Source: an uncultured Paracoccaceae bacterium
GTDB lineage: Bacteria > Pseudomonadota > Alphaproteobacteria > Rhodobacterales > Rhodobacteraceae
Assembly: GCA_947500005.1 (NCBI GenBank)
Contig: CANMQJ010000001.1
Span: 1-64,000 of the forward strand
DNA: 64,000 bases
Direction: 5' to 3'
Position numbers and translations under genes: made by a program. The notes below the pieces were generated by a model. It saw only the letters and a list, made by a program, of their open reading frames with translations, did not search any database and was not told where the DNA came from. Below are positions 46,498 through 55,946 of the stretch, piece by piece; position 1 is the stretch's first letter; each line of letters starts with the position of its first letter.

Positions 46498-47952
46498 GTG
46501 GAGTTCGGGTCGGAAGGCGAGTTCGAGCAATGGCTGGAAAAGCAGAGCCAAGAAGTCTGCGTGGCCATAGCAACGCGCGCGGCGGTGCGGTTATGGCCTT
46601 TGCTTCTTGGCCATCAGTCTTGGAAAGACACGGAGGAAGCAAAAAAGGCACAGGAGAAGCTCGTACTTTTAATCGGATGGGCAATGGTCATCTCATCGGT
46701 CGCTGTCGCCGTACCGATCGACGAACTCCAAGGGGCAGCCTATATCGCGCGCGCTGCATATAGCGCCCGCGCAGTCCGGATCGCGTCTACTGTTTATGCC
46801 GACCGTGCCATCTATGGCGACAATGCATCGAGCGCTGCCAACTCTGCTGCATATTCTGCGGTTTATGCTGCCCGCGCCAGTTCGGAAACGGACGGAGCAG
46901 CTACATGCGCTGGCTACGCTGCCCACACCACCGGCTACGCCGCTTTTGCTGCCTATGCTGACGCCGAGAATCCGGAAAGGCTTCTGCGCCGAACCCTATG
47001 GAAAGAAAAAGGCCCGCCTGAGGGTCTGCGCCCAGAGGATATCGGCCCGACGCTGCTCGATACCGACCCACGCTTCGAGTTCTTTCGTCGCTGGTATGAG
47101 GGGATCGTGAGGGGCGAGCCGCTGCCGTTGGAGCTGTGCCGCCGCGTCGCCACACAGATCTCCCGCGAGACATGGGAAAGCGGCGCGGACCAGGTGGCCG
47201 AGGCGATTGCGCGGATCGAGGCGGAGTGGCTGGCGGAGCAATTGCCGCAAGCAGAAGAAATCAGGCAAGACCCAAGCGACGGGCGGTACACCGTTTCGCC
47301 GATCGTCTTCGATCCCGATGACATGATCGACCGCCTTTTCAAGCAACTCAGGTTCGCCTTGGACATGGCGTTGCGCGGACACAATCAAAGCGGCTTCAAC
47401 GAGATGTGCGTCGCCTTCAGATACTTGGAGCACACGCTTGAGGAGTGTCGAGACGACCCAAACGCAGTCCACATGCATCTGCGGCTAGCACGTGAGATCA
47501 TCGAAGCGAATCTGAAGTCAGGGGTGTATCGGCAGGAAGACGGGTTGACTGCACTTGTTTTTTCGATGGCGCGGCACGAAGTCCAGTTGCGCGCTGACCA
47601 TCCTGTTGTGCGAGTTGCACATGACCGTTTCGTTGCCCAAAAGGTAACGGACCTCGACGATGAGCGGCGACTGAAGATCGCCGAAGAATTCCGGAAGATG
47701 CAAACCCCAACGAAGGAACGGTTGGCGCAGGAGTATGGGCTGGATGCAGACACGTTGGAGAGCGATAGCGGTGCCGAAGCGCAAGCCGATGCCATCAAGC
47801 GATCCGGGGGCCGTAGCGCGAAAATTGCCGCCGATTTGATGGAGCGTTCGGGAGAGGCGGTGAAAGCGGTAGATGGCTCGGCTGCCAACAAGGGCCTTGG
47901 GCGGATAATGCGCCTGCAGAAGCTGATTGACCTGATTTCTCCCCTTCTTTGA
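46498..47952 (+). CDS. hypothetical protein with Ala/Tyr-rich repeat segment (484 aa)
   Basis: GTG start after a [42 protein letters not shown]; repeat block [13 protein letters not shown]...AAYADAE. Confidence 0.75.
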   Translation: MEFGSEGEFEQWLEKQSQEVCVAIATRAAVRLWPLLLGHQSWKDTEEAKKAQEKLVLLIGWAMVISSVAVAVPIDELQGAAYIARAAYSARAVRIASTVYADRAIYGDNASSAANSAAYSAVYAARASSETDGAATCAGYAAHTTGYAAFAAYADAENPERLLRRTLWKEKGPPEGLRPEDIGPTLLDTDPRFEFFRRWYEGIVRGEPLPLELCRRVATQISRETWESGADQVAEAIARIEAEWLAEQLPQAEEIRQDPSDGRYTVSPIVFDPDDMIDRLFKQLRFALDMALRGHNQSGFNEMCVAFRYLEHTLEECRDDPNAVHMHLRLAREIIEANLKSGVYRQEDGLTALVFSMARHEVQLRADHPVVRVAHDRFVAQKVTDLDDERRLKIAEEFRKMQTPTKERLAQEYGLDADTLESDSGAEAQADAIKRSGGRSAKIAADLMERSGEAVKAVDGSAANKGLGRIMRLQKLIDLISPLL

Positions 47953-48193
47953 ACTGCACCGACAGGCGAATGACCCACGTCAGGCAACCCGTCCGCAATT
48001 CAGCCACAATCGGAGTGTAGGATGCGGGCATCGCAGAGCCCGCGGAGGCGGCCGGGGCGTCGGATCGGCAGAGTCCTGCCGGTGCGGGCACGGGCGTCGG
48101 TGCGAGTTGATCGGGCGGGCCCGCTGCGACATAGTACCGAGGCAGTGAAGGCCGGGGCGCCAAAGACCCCGCTTGATGAGAACGAGGCAAGAC

Positions 48194-48517
48194 ATGACAC
48201 GATTTCTGACGATGCCCCTTGCCGCGGGGATCTGCGCGGCGATGCTGGCGGGCGGTGTCCCGGCAACCGCGGAGGCGGGCAAGATCGCGCGGGCCTGCAT
48301 GGGTTCGGATCGCCCGGCGGCGACGCGGGCGCGCTGCGCCTGCATCCAGAAGGTTGCCGATGACGCGCTGAGCCGCTCGGAGCAGCGCAAGGTCGCCAAG
48401 TGGTTCGCCGATCCGCACCAGGCGCAGGAGGTTCGCATGTCGAGCCGGGCGAGCGACGAGGCGCTGTGGGAGCGCTACAAGGCGTTCGGGCAGCTGGCAC
48501 AGGCGGTCTGCCGGTAA
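48194..48517 (+). CDS. secreted conserved hypothetical protein
   Basis: Signal peptide then ACMGSDRPAATRARCACIQKVADDALSRSEQRKVAKWFADPHQAQEVRMSSRASDEALWERYKAFGQLAQAVC. Confidence 0.75.
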   Translation: MTRFLTMPLAAGICAAMLAGGVPATAEAGKIARACMGSDRPAATRARCACIQKVADDALSRSEQRKVAKWFADPHQAQEVRMSSRASDEALWERYKAFGQLAQAVCR

Positions 48518-48664
48518 ACAGTCCGGGCCAGGCAACAGGAGCGCGCGGGCCGCGCGCGCTCGATTCGCGCCCGTTCCGGGCGCAGGGCGAGGCTCTGCCT
48601 CGCGCTCTGGGATATTTTCCGCAAGAGGAAGGGGCGGGCCGCGTGCCGGGCCCCCGGCGTCCCG

Positions 48665-49966
48665 TCAGCCCGTCCGGGTGAGTTTCAGGGGCGCGCCGAT
48701 GCGCTCGAGGCGGATATCGGCGGTGCGGGCGTGCCCCTCCATCCCTTCGGCGCGGGAAATGGCGGCGGTGGCGCGGGCGAGGTCGGGCAGCGCCTGGTCG
48801 GTGACGCGCTGCCATGTCACGGTTTTTAGGAACTTGTGTACCGAGAGCCCGCCCGTGTAGCGCGCGGCGCCGCTGGTGGGCAGCACGTGGTTGGGCCCGC
48901 TGGCCTTGTCGCCGAAGGCCACGGTGGTCTCGGCCCCGAGAAAGAGCGAGCCATAGGCAGTGAGGCGGGATTTCCACCAGTCGAGATCGGCGGCCTGGAC
49001 ATGGAGATGTTCGGGGGCGTAGCGGTCGGCGGTTTCGGCCATCTCCTCGCGGGTCGGGCAGAGCAGGACCTCGCCCAGCGCGTCCCAGGAGGATTGCGCG
49101 CTGGCGCGGTTGGGCTCGGGCAGTTGCGCGATGCAGGTCGGGATGGCGTCGAGCACCGCCTCGGCCAGCGGTTGACTGTCGGTGGCGAGCCACACGGGGG
49201 AGTTCCAGCCATGCTCGGCCTGGCCAACGAGATCCCAGGCGACGGTCAGCGGATCGGCGGTGGCGTCGGCGAGGATCATCGAATCGGTGGGGCCGGCGAA
49301 CATGTCGATGCCCACCGGGCCGAAGAGCTGGCGCTTGGCCTCGGCCACGAACTGGTTGCCGGGGCCCACGAGGATGTCGGCGGGCGGTGCGCCGAAGAGG
49401 CCGAAGGCCATCGCGGCCACGCCCTGCACCCCGCCCAGCGCGAGCACGCGCGTGGCACCCGCCAGCGACATGGCGTAGAGGATCGCGGGGTGGATGCCGC
49501 GGCCCGGCGCGGCGGGCGAGCAGGCGGTGATGTCGGGCACGCCGGCGGCGCGGGCGGTGGTGATGGTCATCAGCGCCGAGGCGATATGGGCATAGCGCCC
49601 GCCCGGCACATAGGCGCCGGCGGCGGCGAGCGGGATCTGTTTCTGGCCGGCGAAGAGGCCGGGGCGCAGTTCGGTCTCGAAATCGGTGGCGGAGGCGCGC
49701 TGCGCCTCGGCGAAGCGGCGGATATTGTCATGGGCGTAGCGGATATGCGCCTTGAGATCCTCGGGCACCTGCTGTGCGGCGGCCTCGATCGTGGCTTGCG
49801 GCACCTCGATCTCGCCCTCCCAGCCGTCGAGCCGGGCGGCGTAGTCGCGCGCGGCCTCCTCGCGGGTTTCGCGGAGGCGTGCGAGCATGATCTGGACGGT
49901 GTCGGCGGCGTCGCCCTGGGGCTGGGGCGGCAGGCCGGGGGCTGTCTTGAGATGGGTGACGGGCAT
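48665..49966 (-). CDS. histidinol dehydrogenase family protein (HisD/HpsN-like)
   Basis: PLAAAGAYVPGGRYAHIASALMTITTARAAGVPDI; GPGNQFVAEAKRQLFGPVGIDMFAGPTDSMILAD; ASGPNHVLPTSGAARYTGGLSVHKFLK. Confidence 0.9.
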   Translation of the reverse strand: MPVTHLKTAPGLPPQPQGDAADTVQIMLARLRETREEAARDYAARLDGWEGEIEVPQATIEAAAQQVPEDLKAHIRYAHDNIRRFAEAQRASATDFETELRPGLFAGQKQIPLAAAGAYVPGGRYAHIASALMTITTARAAGVPDITACSPAAPGRGIHPAILYAMSLAGATRVLALGGVQGVAAMAFGLFGAPPADILVGPGNQFVAEAKRQLFGPVGIDMFAGPTDSMILADATADPLTVAWDLVGQAEHGWNSPVWLATDSQPLAEAVLDAIPTCIAQLPEPNRASAQSSWDALGEVLLCPTREEMAETADRYAPEHLHVQAADLDWWKSRLTAYGSLFLGAETTVAFGDKASGPNHVLPTSGAARYTGGLSVHKFLKTVTWQRVTDQALPDLARATAAISRAEGMEGHARTADIRLERIGAPLKLTRTG

Positions 49967-50038
49967 TTGCGGAACCTCTTGAAAGCTTGACCGGAGGGGT
50001 GCGGAGTTTCAGAAAAGGCGAAACTGCCGGAGGGGGGC

Positions 50039-51004
50039 GTGTCGATGATGAAGGGGGTGACGCTGCGCGGGCTGGAAGTGTTCGAGGCGCTGGCGCGCTC
50101 GGGCTCGGTCGCGCAGGCGGCGGAACTGACGGGGCTGAGCCAGCCGGCGGTGAGCCAGCAGCTGCGCAACCTGGAGGCGGCGCTGGGGGCCGATCTGGTC
50201 GATCACGGGCGCCGGCCGATGCGGCTGACACAGGCGGGGCGCAGTTTCCTGGCGCGGACCGAGGCGGCGCTGGGCGAGTTGCGGCTGGCGCAGAGCGAGC
50301 TGATGGTGATGGACCTGAGCGAGCTGAGCCGGCTGAGCGTGGGGCTGATCGACGATTTCGACAATGACCTGACGCCGCGGCTGGCGACCTTGCTGGCGGA
50401 CAGCATGACGCGCGCGCGGTTCAAGCTGATCACCGCCTCGAGCCTCGAGATCAGCGAGGCGATGCGGAGCCAGAAGCTTCAGATCGCGGTCTCGGCCAGC
50501 ACGGGCGAGGTGATCGAGGGGGTTCTGGAATATCCGTTGGTGCGCGACCCCTTCATCCTGGTAGCGCCGAAGGGGGCATTCGATGCGGGCGACCTGCGGG
50601 CGGGTCTCTCGCAACTGCCCTTTCTGCGCTATGCGCGCGAACAGCTGATCAGCCGGCAGATCGAGGCGCATCTGGCGCGGCAGAAGCTGGAATTCGAGGA
50701 GCGGTTCGAGATCGGCTCGCACCTGGCGCTGATGGCGATGGTGGCGCGGCGTCTGGGCTGGGCGATCACCACGCCGCTGGGCTACATGCGGGCGGTGCGG
50801 TTTCACGGCGAGATGGAGGTCTTTCCCCTGCCCTTCGCCGGGTTCTCGCGGACCATCTCTCTTTATGCCGGGGCGGATCTGGCCGACAGGGTGCCGGGCG
50901 AGGTGGCCGAGATGATGCGGCGGCTGATGCAGAGCCAGGTGATCGACCCCGCCATAGGGCAGCTGCCCTGGCTGAGCGGCGGGTTCCGGGTTCTGGAGAG
51001 CTGA
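50039..51004 (+). CDS. LysR-family transcriptional regulator
   Basis: LRGLEVFEALARSGSVAQAAELTGLSQPAVSQQLRNLEAALGADLVDHGRRPMRLTQAG; divergent from the hisD-like gene. Confidence 0.92.
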   Translation: MSMMKGVTLRGLEVFEALARSGSVAQAAELTGLSQPAVSQQLRNLEAALGADLVDHGRRPMRLTQAGRSFLARTEAALGELRLAQSELMVMDLSELSRLSVGLIDDFDNDLTPRLATLLADSMTRARFKLITASSLEISEAMRSQKLQIAVSASTGEVIEGVLEYPLVRDPFILVAPKGAFDAGDLRAGLSQLPFLRYAREQLISRQIEAHLARQKLEFEERFEIGSHLALMAMVARRLGWAITTPLGYMRAVRFHGEMEVFPLPFAGFSRTISLYAGADLADRVPGEVAEMMRRLMQSQVIDPAIGQLPWLSGGFRVLES

Positions 51005-51180
51005 TCCGTGTGGCATGGCATCCGTGGCGTCATGGGATGGGGCGGGCGTCCCTTCTGTTGAGCCTTCGGCGCGTCCTTCACGCAAGGGGGCGGTGCGGAG
51101 TTTCGCCAAGAGGGATGCGCCGATTTCAGGCTGCTTAAGTTACGCCTCGGGTGGGGCAGGGAAACGCAAGGGAGATGGGC

Positions 51181-51879
51181 ATGGAGAAGATCGTCATTCT
51201 GACCGGGGCCGGGATTTCGGCCGAGAGCGGGCTGGGCACCTTCCGCGACGAGGGCGGGCTGTGGTCGCAGCACCGGATCGAGGATGTGGCGACGCCCGAG
51301 GGCTTCGCCCGCGATCCCGCGTTGGTCCAGGGTTTCTACAACGCGCGTCGCGCGCAGGCGGCCGGAGCCCGGCCCAATGCCGCGCATGAGGCGCTGGCGC
51401 GGCTGCAACGGGACTGGCCCGGCGAGGTGGTGATCGTGACGCAGAACGTGGATGCGCTGCACGAGGCGGGCGGCGCCGATGGGGTGCTGCACATGCATGG
51501 CACGCTGTCGGGCGCGCTCTGCGGCGCGTGCGGGCATCGCTGGGTGGCGCCCGAGGAAATGGCGGTGGGAGAGCCCTGCCCCGCCTGCGCGCGTCCAGCG
51601 GCACGGCCCGATGTCGTGTGGTTCGGCGAGATGCCCTATTACATGGACGAGATCTTTGCCCACCTGTCGGGGGCAGGGATCTTTGCCGCGATCGGGACTT
51701 CGGGGCAGGTCTACCCGGCTGCGGGCTTCGTCGAGGAGGCGCGGCAGGCGGGCGCGCATTGCGTCGAGATGAGCCTGGAGCCTTCGGCCGTGGTCACGCG
51801 GTTCCACGAGACGCGGCAGGGGCGCGCGACCGAGACGGTGCCGGCCTGGGTGGCGGAGCTGCTGGAGCGCGCGGGCTGA
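51181..51879 (+). CDS. cobB: NAD-dependent protein deacylase (Sir2/CobB)
   Basis: MEKIVILTGAGISAESGLGTFRDEGGLWSQ; TQNVDALHEAGGADGVLHMHG; CGACGHRW...CPAC zinc site. Confidence 0.93.
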   Translation: MEKIVILTGAGISAESGLGTFRDEGGLWSQHRIEDVATPEGFARDPALVQGFYNARRAQAAGARPNAAHEALARLQRDWPGEVVIVTQNVDALHEAGGADGVLHMHGTLSGALCGACGHRWVAPEEMAVGEPCPACARPAARPDVVWFGEMPYYMDEIFAHLSGAGIFAAIGTSGQVYPAAGFVEEARQAGAHCVEMSLEPSAVVTRFHETRQGRATETVPAWVAELLERAG

Positions 51880-51976
51880 GGGAGGCGGAGGCCGGGGCGC
51901 AGCCCGGCCTCGCGCCCGAGCGAGGGCCGCAGCGCGGCGCGAGGGAGGGCGCCGCGCCCCGCCCCGCCCGGCGGGC

Positions 51977-52453
51977 TCAGTTCTTCTTCATCTGGCCGTG
52001 ATTCATGCCGGGGCCGTCCTGGCGTTCGAGATCGACGGGGATCTCGACGGCGATTTCGCCCGCCTGTTCGAAGACCAGCGTGACGGGAACCGTCGCGCCC
52101 TGTTCGAAGGGCCTGGTGATGCCCATGAACATGACGTGATCGCCGCCGCGGGCCAGCGCGTGATCGGAGCCTGCGGGGATGGCGAAACCTTCCTCGACCT
52201 CCATCATGCGGGCGACGCCCTGGTCGTCGATCTTGTGGGTGTGAAGCTCCACCCGCGCGGCCGCATCGGATTGCGCGCCGATCAGGCGATCGTCGGCCGT
52301 GCCGGTGTTGCGGATCACCATGAAGGCGGCGCCGGCCTTTGCATTCATGCCCGAGGAGCGCGCATAGGCATCCTCGATCACGATCTCCGCGAGGGCGGCG
52401 GTGGACAGGGTCAGGGTTGCGGCTGCGCCGAGCAGCAGGGTCTTGATGGACAT
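51977..52453 (-). CDS. PCu(A)C-type copper chaperone
   Basis: VIEDAYARSSGMNAKAGAAFMVIRNTG ... VELHTHKIDDQGVARMMEVEEGFAIPAGSDHALARGGDHVMFMGI. Confidence 0.92.
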   Translation of the reverse strand: MSIKTLLLGAAATLTLSTAALAEIVIEDAYARSSGMNAKAGAAFMVIRNTGTADDRLIGAQSDAAARVELHTHKIDDQGVARMMEVEEGFAIPAGSDHALARGGDHVMFMGITRPFEQGATVPVTLVFEQAGEIAVEIPVDLERQDGPGMNHGQMKKN

Positions 52454-52489
52454 GTCATGTCTCCTTGCGTGTGTCTGATGGAAGGGGGA

Positions 52490-52840
52490 TCAGACGGGCA
52501 AGGGAGGGCCGCGCGCCTGTTGCAGGGCGCGGGGCGCGGGGATTTCAGACCGTTCTCCCGCGAGGCCGCCGAGGCCGTCCTGCTCGGGCGGCGGGGGCGC
52601 GGTCGCGAGATCGGGCAGCAGCGCCGCGAGGAGGCTGAACGCGAAATCCGGGCAGTAATGCGGCGGCCTGGTCGGCTGGCCCTGCTCGTCGACATAGACC
52701 ACGGCCGGACCCGTCCCGGTGCACAGCGTCATCTGCCCCACCGCGGCCGAGACGCCGCGCGATTGCGCGACGCCCTGCGCGGTCAGCGCGAGCAGCAGCC
52801 CGAGGCAGAGGGCGGAATATGGGGGCAGCCAGCGGATCAT
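52490..52840 (-). CDS. secreted hypothetical protein (DUF2946-like)
   Basis: Hydrophobic N-terminus, MTLCTGTGPAVVYVDEQGQPT...HYCPDF; next to the PCu(A)C gene. Confidence 0.65.
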   Translation of the reverse strand: MIRWLPPYSALCLGLLLALTAQGVAQSRGVSAAVGQMTLCTGTGPAVVYVDEQGQPTRPPHYCPDFAFSLLAALLPDLATAPPPPEQDGLGGLAGERSEIPAPRALQQARGPPLPV

Positions 52841-53000
52841 TGCATTCGCGGTCTAGGCGCGATCCGGGGCGGGATGCAATGGGACATTGCGCCCCTGCCG
52901 CCAGGCGTCGGGAAAGCAGGACTCACGGGACGTGCAGGATTCGGGCTATCCTGCGCACGGCGGCGGGGCACGGTGCACACGCCGGGGGAGGATCAGGACG

Positions 53001-53414
53001 ATGTCGATCAAACAGAAGGCGCGGGATTTCTTCGAGGCCTGCGAGACGGGCCAGGGCTCGGACGTGTGCAAGCAATGGTGCCACCCGGGAGCGACCTTTT
53101 CGGCTCAGGCCGACGCGCTGGCGGATGTGACCACAGTGGAAGGCTATGCCGAATGGATGAAGGGCCTGCTGGTGCCGATGCCCGACGGGCATTACGAATT
53201 GAAGAGTTTCGCGGTGGATGACGACCGCAATACCGTCACGGCGGCGGCGGTCTTCCACGGCACCCATACGGCCGATGCCGGCAACGGCGCGCCCACCGGC
53301 AAGGCGGTTGCGGCGGATTACGCCTATGTGATGGAATTCGACGGCGACAAGATCCGGCACATGACCAAGATCTGGAACGACGGCCATTCCCTGAAACAGC
53401 TGGGATGGGCGTGA
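53001..53414 (+). CDS. SnoaL-like/NTF2-fold protein
   Basis: MSIKQKARDFFEACETGQGSDVCKQWCHPGATFSAQADALADVTTVEGYAEWMKGLLVPMPDGHYELKSFAVDDD. Confidence 0.75.
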   Translation: MSIKQKARDFFEACETGQGSDVCKQWCHPGATFSAQADALADVTTVEGYAEWMKGLLVPMPDGHYELKSFAVDDDRNTVTAAAVFHGTHTADAGNGAPTGKAVAADYAYVMEFDGDKIRHMTKIWNDGHSLKQLGWA

Positions 53415-53436
53415 TGGGCCGGTCCATCAACGCAAG

Positions 53437-53462
53437 AAGCCCCGCGCGGTTGCGTGGGGCTT
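53437..53462. terminator. strong bidirectional hairpin between the SnoaL-like gene and rpmB
   Basis: AAGCCCCGCGC-GGTT-GCGTGGGGCTT, 11-bp stem with one G-T pair. Confidence 0.75.
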
Positions 53463-53486
53463 GCTGCAAAATACGGATCGCGGGGA

Positions 53487-53777
53487 TCAGGCCGAGGCGG
53501 CCTTGGCCTTTGCGATGTCCTTCTTGATCTTCAGCGCGTTGGGCGACAGGGTCTCGTCCTTGGCTTTCGCGAGGTAGAGATCCAGCCCGCCGCGGTGATC
53601 GACCGAGCGCAGCGCGGAGGCGGAGATGCGCAGCTTGACACCGCGGCCCAGCACCTCGGATTGCAGGGTCACGTCATTCAGGTTGGGCAGGAAACGACGC
53701 TTGGTCTTGTTGTTGGCGTGGCTGACATTGTTGCCAGTCATCGGGCCTTTTCCGGTCAGTTCGCAGACGCGCGACAT
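53487..53777 (-). CDS. rpmB: 50S ribosomal protein L28
   Basis: [69 protein letters not shown]. Confidence 0.98.
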   Translation of the reverse strand: MSRVCELTGKGPMTGNNVSHANNKTKRRFLPNLNDVTLQSEVLGRGVKLRISASALRSVDHRGGLDLYLAKAKDETLSPNALKIKKDIAKAKAASA

Positions 53778-54047
53778 GGGTTTCTTCCTTCGTCTCTGTG
53801 GACCCGGGGCCAGGGCCTTGGGTCAAATACAAGGGGCGCAACCCGAGGGCGCGCCCGAAAACTGGTGCGCTGGCTTTAGTGGGAATCGGTGGCGGGGTCA
53901 AGCCGGAGGGGACGAAATCTTGCACCGGGCCGTTCCGCGCGGTCATGGCCCCTTGCGGGCGCGCCATTCCCCCGGCGGCACGGCCCCTTGCCCGGCGGGG
54001 GATCGAATATTTTGGAAGAGATGAAGCAGGGGCGGCGCGCCTTCCTG

Positions 54048-55025
54048 TCAGGCCGGGTCGAGGCTGGCCAGCATTTCCTGCGCGGCCGCGGTGGGGGTGG
54101 CCCTGCCATCCGCCACCGCCTCGGCGAGCCGGTTCATCTCGGCGCGGGCCTGCGGCGTCTCGAGCCGGGCCAGCAGGGCCTGGCGGACCTCTTCGGCGAA
54201 CCAGAAGCGGGCCTGGGCGGCGCGGTTGCGGTCCCAGTGACCGTTTTCGCGGCGCCAGTCGGCGAGGCCCTGCATCTCGTCCCAGGCGGCTTCGAGCCCG
54301 TCCTGTTGCAGGGCCGAGACGGTCATCGCCTTGGGGAACCCTTCGGGATCCTGCGGGCGCTTGCGCAGCAGGCGCAGCGCGCCCGCGTAATCGGCGCAGG
54401 TGCGGGTGGCGGTGGCCTTCAGGTCGCCATCGGCCTTGTTGATGAGGATCATGTCGGCGATTTCCATGATGCCGCGTTTCACGCCCTGCAACTCGTCGCC
54501 GCCGGCGGGCGCGAGGAGCAACAGGAAGAGGTCGGAGATCTCGGAGACGACGGTTTCGGACTGGCCGACGCCCACCGTCTCGATCAGAACCACGTCGAAT
54601 CCGGCCGCCTCGCAGAGCGCCACCGCCTCGCGGGTGCGGCGGGCGACGCCGCCCAGGTGCGTCTGGCTGGGCGAGGGGCGGATGAAGGCGCCCGGTTCGC
54701 GGGACAGGCGCTCCATCCGGGTCTTGTCGCCCAGGATCGAGCCGCCGGAGCGGGCGGAGGACGGATCGACGGCGAGGACGGCGACCCGCAGGCCACGGGC
54801 CAGCAGCATCATGCCGAAGGCCTCGATGAAGGTGGACTTGCCCACGCCGGGCGTGCCCGAGAGGCCGATGCGCAGCGCCTGCCGGGCCTCCGGGCGCAGG
54901 CTTTCGAGAAGGGCTGCCGCCTGTTCGCGGTGATCGACGCGGCGGCTTTCCACCAGCGTGATCGCACGGGCGAGAGATCGCCGGTCGCCGGTCAGGATCT
55001 TGTCACGCAACTCGTCTATGTCCAT
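54048..55025 (-). CDS. meaB: methylmalonyl-CoA mutase-associated GTPase MeaB
   Basis: IGLSGTPGVGKSTFIEAFG; VLAVDPSSARSGGSILGDKTRM; VIETVGVGQSET; DMILINKADGD. Confidence 0.95.
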   Translation of the reverse strand: MDIDELRDKILTGDRRSLARAITLVESRRVDHREQAAALLESLRPEARQALRIGLSGTPGVGKSTFIEAFGMMLLARGLRVAVLAVDPSSARSGGSILGDKTRMERLSREPGAFIRPSPSQTHLGGVARRTREAVALCEAAGFDVVLIETVGVGQSETVVSEISDLFLLLLAPAGGDELQGVKRGIMEIADMILINKADGDLKATATRTCADYAGALRLLRKRPQDPEGFPKAMTVSALQQDGLEAAWDEMQGLADWRRENGHWDRNRAAQARFWFAEEVRQALLARLETPQARAEMNRLAEAVADGRATPTAAAQEMLASLDPA

Positions 55026-55106
55026 CCTTGTCCCCTCTGGCCTCGCCGGCCCTGTTTGCCGTCATGGGCCGCGCCTTGTCCACCCGGTGCGAAAGGAAAT
55101 CCCACC

Positions 55107-55811
55107 ATGCGCTCTCTTGCCCTTGCCATTGGCCTCTGCCTTCTTCCGGCATCGCTGGCCGCACGGGATACCGTCGGCACCTACGCGGTGCGGGCGCTGG
55201 GTGTCACGGTGGGGCAGTTGCAGGTGTCGGGCCGCGTGACCGACAGCGCCTTTGCCGTGACCGCGCAGTTCACCACTTCGGGCCTGGTGGGCGCGGTGAA
55301 GGGCATCCGCTTCGTCATGGAATCGCGCGGCGCGCGGCGGGGCGACCGGTTCATCCCGTCCCGCTACAGCGAGGACATGGATACCGGCAGCCGCGAATCG
55401 CGGGTGCAGCTGGTCTGGAAGGGCGGCGTGGCGCGCGCCAGCGGCAGCGAGGTGGGCGAGCCGGGGCCCTACGCGGTCACCGACGCGCAGCAGCGCGGCG
55501 CGGTCGATCCGCTGACCGCGATGTTCATGGTGCTGCGCGACCAGCCGCGCGACGGGCTGTGCCGGATGAGCCAGCGGATCTATGACGGCGAACGGTTGAC
55601 CGAGATCGCGCTGACGGGACGCAGCGAGGACGGGGACACCGTGACCTGCACCGGGCTTTACCGCCGGGTCGCGGGTTATTCGCCGCAAAAACTGGCGGAG
55701 AAGGCGCGTTTTCCGCTGACCGTGACCTATGCGCCGGAGGGCGATCTGATGCAGATGGTCTCGGTCCGGGCCGACACGACCTATGGGCCCGCCACCATCG
55801 TGCGGCGCTGA
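55107..55811 (+). CDS. DUF3108 domain-containing periplasmic protein
   Basis: Signal peptide; TYAVRALGVTVGQLQVSGRVTDSAFAVTAQFTTSGLVGAVKGIRFVMESRGARRGDRFIPSRYSEDMD. Confidence 0.8.
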   Translation: MRSLALAIGLCLLPASLAARDTVGTYAVRALGVTVGQLQVSGRVTDSAFAVTAQFTTSGLVGAVKGIRFVMESRGARRGDRFIPSRYSEDMDTGSRESRVQLVWKGGVARASGSEVGEPGPYAVTDAQQRGAVDPLTAMFMVLRDQPRDGLCRMSQRIYDGERLTEIALTGRSEDGDTVTCTGLYRRVAGYSPQKLAEKARFPLTVTYAPEGDLMQMVSVRADTTYGPATIVRR

Positions 55812-55946
55812 GAGGGGGCGCTTGCGCCGGGCGGCCCCGCGAGGGGCCGGCCGGCCCGGCCCAACGGATCGGCGGCGCATCTGCGATGCGTCCCGATCGG
55901 GCGGGAGCCCTTGCCTGCCGGTGGCCATTATGCCGATAAGGCGGGG

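Noticed and set aside
44825-46570. 581-aa plus-strand ORF opposite lepA
   Set aside because: Asp/His/Val-rich antisense translation of a conserved lepA.
43210-47952. Known anti-phage defence system in the low-GC island
   Set aside because: No nuclease, helicase, TIR, HEPN, reverse transcriptase or nucleotidyltransferase motif could be read in these ORFs; kept only as uncharacterised candidates.
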